Below, one piece after another: positions 5,833-5,850 of a stretch of 5,850 nt of DNA (its first letter is position 1; each line of letters opens with the position of its first letter). The position numbers and the translations under genes are program-made. The stretch is from assembly GCA_903889845.1 (NCBI GenBank), contig CAISZB010000345.1, forward strand, positions 1 to 5,850. Direction: 5' to 3'. The stretch comes from an uncultured Verrucomicrobium sp. (GTDB lineage: Bacteria > Verrucomicrobiota > Verrucomicrobiia > Methylacidiphilales > GAS474). Below the pieces are notes generated by a model. The model was not told where the DNA came from and searched no databases. It worked only from the letters and a program-made list of their open reading frames with translations.

Positions 5833-5850
5833 ATGGAGATGGACTTGTGG
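5833..5850 (+). CDS. Start of an IstA-like transposase gene, cut by the window end
   Basis: Only six codons are visible (MEMDLW), or eight if the in-frame ATG at 5827 is used (MYMEMDLW). The ATG at 5833 is preferred because AAAGGA (5822-5827) lies at ideal SD spacing. It follows directly after the repeated IS21-like end sequences, and the opening resembles the N-terminus of a group of IS21 IstA proteins that begin with a short acidic, Trp-containing stretch before the helix-turn-helix. The visible part is far too short for homology by itself, so the call depends on context. It is the only start in the window with a proper SD site, consistent with imported DNA. Confidence 0.45.

Noticed and set aside
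5486..5834. Minus-strand frames next to the scar as an integrase C-terminus
   Set aside because: No tyrosine-recombinase motif (R-H-x-x-H or the catalytic Tyr context) can be seen, and one frame just reads through the IS repeats.

Overview
The window is GC-rich bacterial chromosomal DNA with three complete protein genes. At its right end there is an AT-richer junction holding a broken tRNA gene and the beginning of an insertion sequence. No ribosomal or taxonomic marker is present. The PriA motif variants, the lack of Shine-Dalgarno (SD) sites before all three resident genes, and a secreted S53 peptidase of the short bacterial form would fit a GC-rich member of the PVC group (for example Verrucomicrobiota). 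That is an inference of low to moderate confidence.

Layout. Positions 1-177 are non-coding but strongly structured: two long perfect inverted repeats interlock in pseudoknot order, with a small hairpin between them. On the minus strand follow a membrane-anchored SLT-type lytic transglycosylase (178-837) and, upstream of it in transcription, the primosomal helicase PriA (892-3153). The two genes are 54 bases apart, so they are probably co-transcribed with priA first. Positions 3154-3659 separate priA from a divergent plus-strand gene. This gap has no credible gene but holds several perfect hairpins and an AT-rich promoter-like stretch. The plus-strand gene (3660-5003) encodes an exported serine-carboxyl (sedolisin, S53) peptidase with its catalytic Glu, Asp, Asp and Ser residues.

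Positions 5004-5434 contain no recognisable gene. At 5435-5480 lies the 3' part of an initiator tRNA (fMet, CAU anticodon), from the anticodon loop to the encoded CCA, without its 5' half. A strong intrinsic terminator follows it directly. Such 3' fragments are typical scars of integrases that use tRNA genes as attachment sites. A 12-bp inverted repeat lies on both sides of the scar, and short direct repeats lie nearby. The last 100 bases look like the left end of an IS21-family element: two near-identical 20-bp repeats, then a ribosome binding site and the first codons of an IstA-like transposase that runs out of the window.

The two minus-strand genes are housekeeping functions (replication restart, peptidoglycan turnover), and the plus-strand peptidase is an exported scavenging-type enzyme. 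Nothing here forms a clearly new defence or biosynthetic system. The items most worth following up are the interlocked repeat structure at the left end, the orphan tRNA scar with its flanking repeats, and the structured leader between priA and the peptidase.
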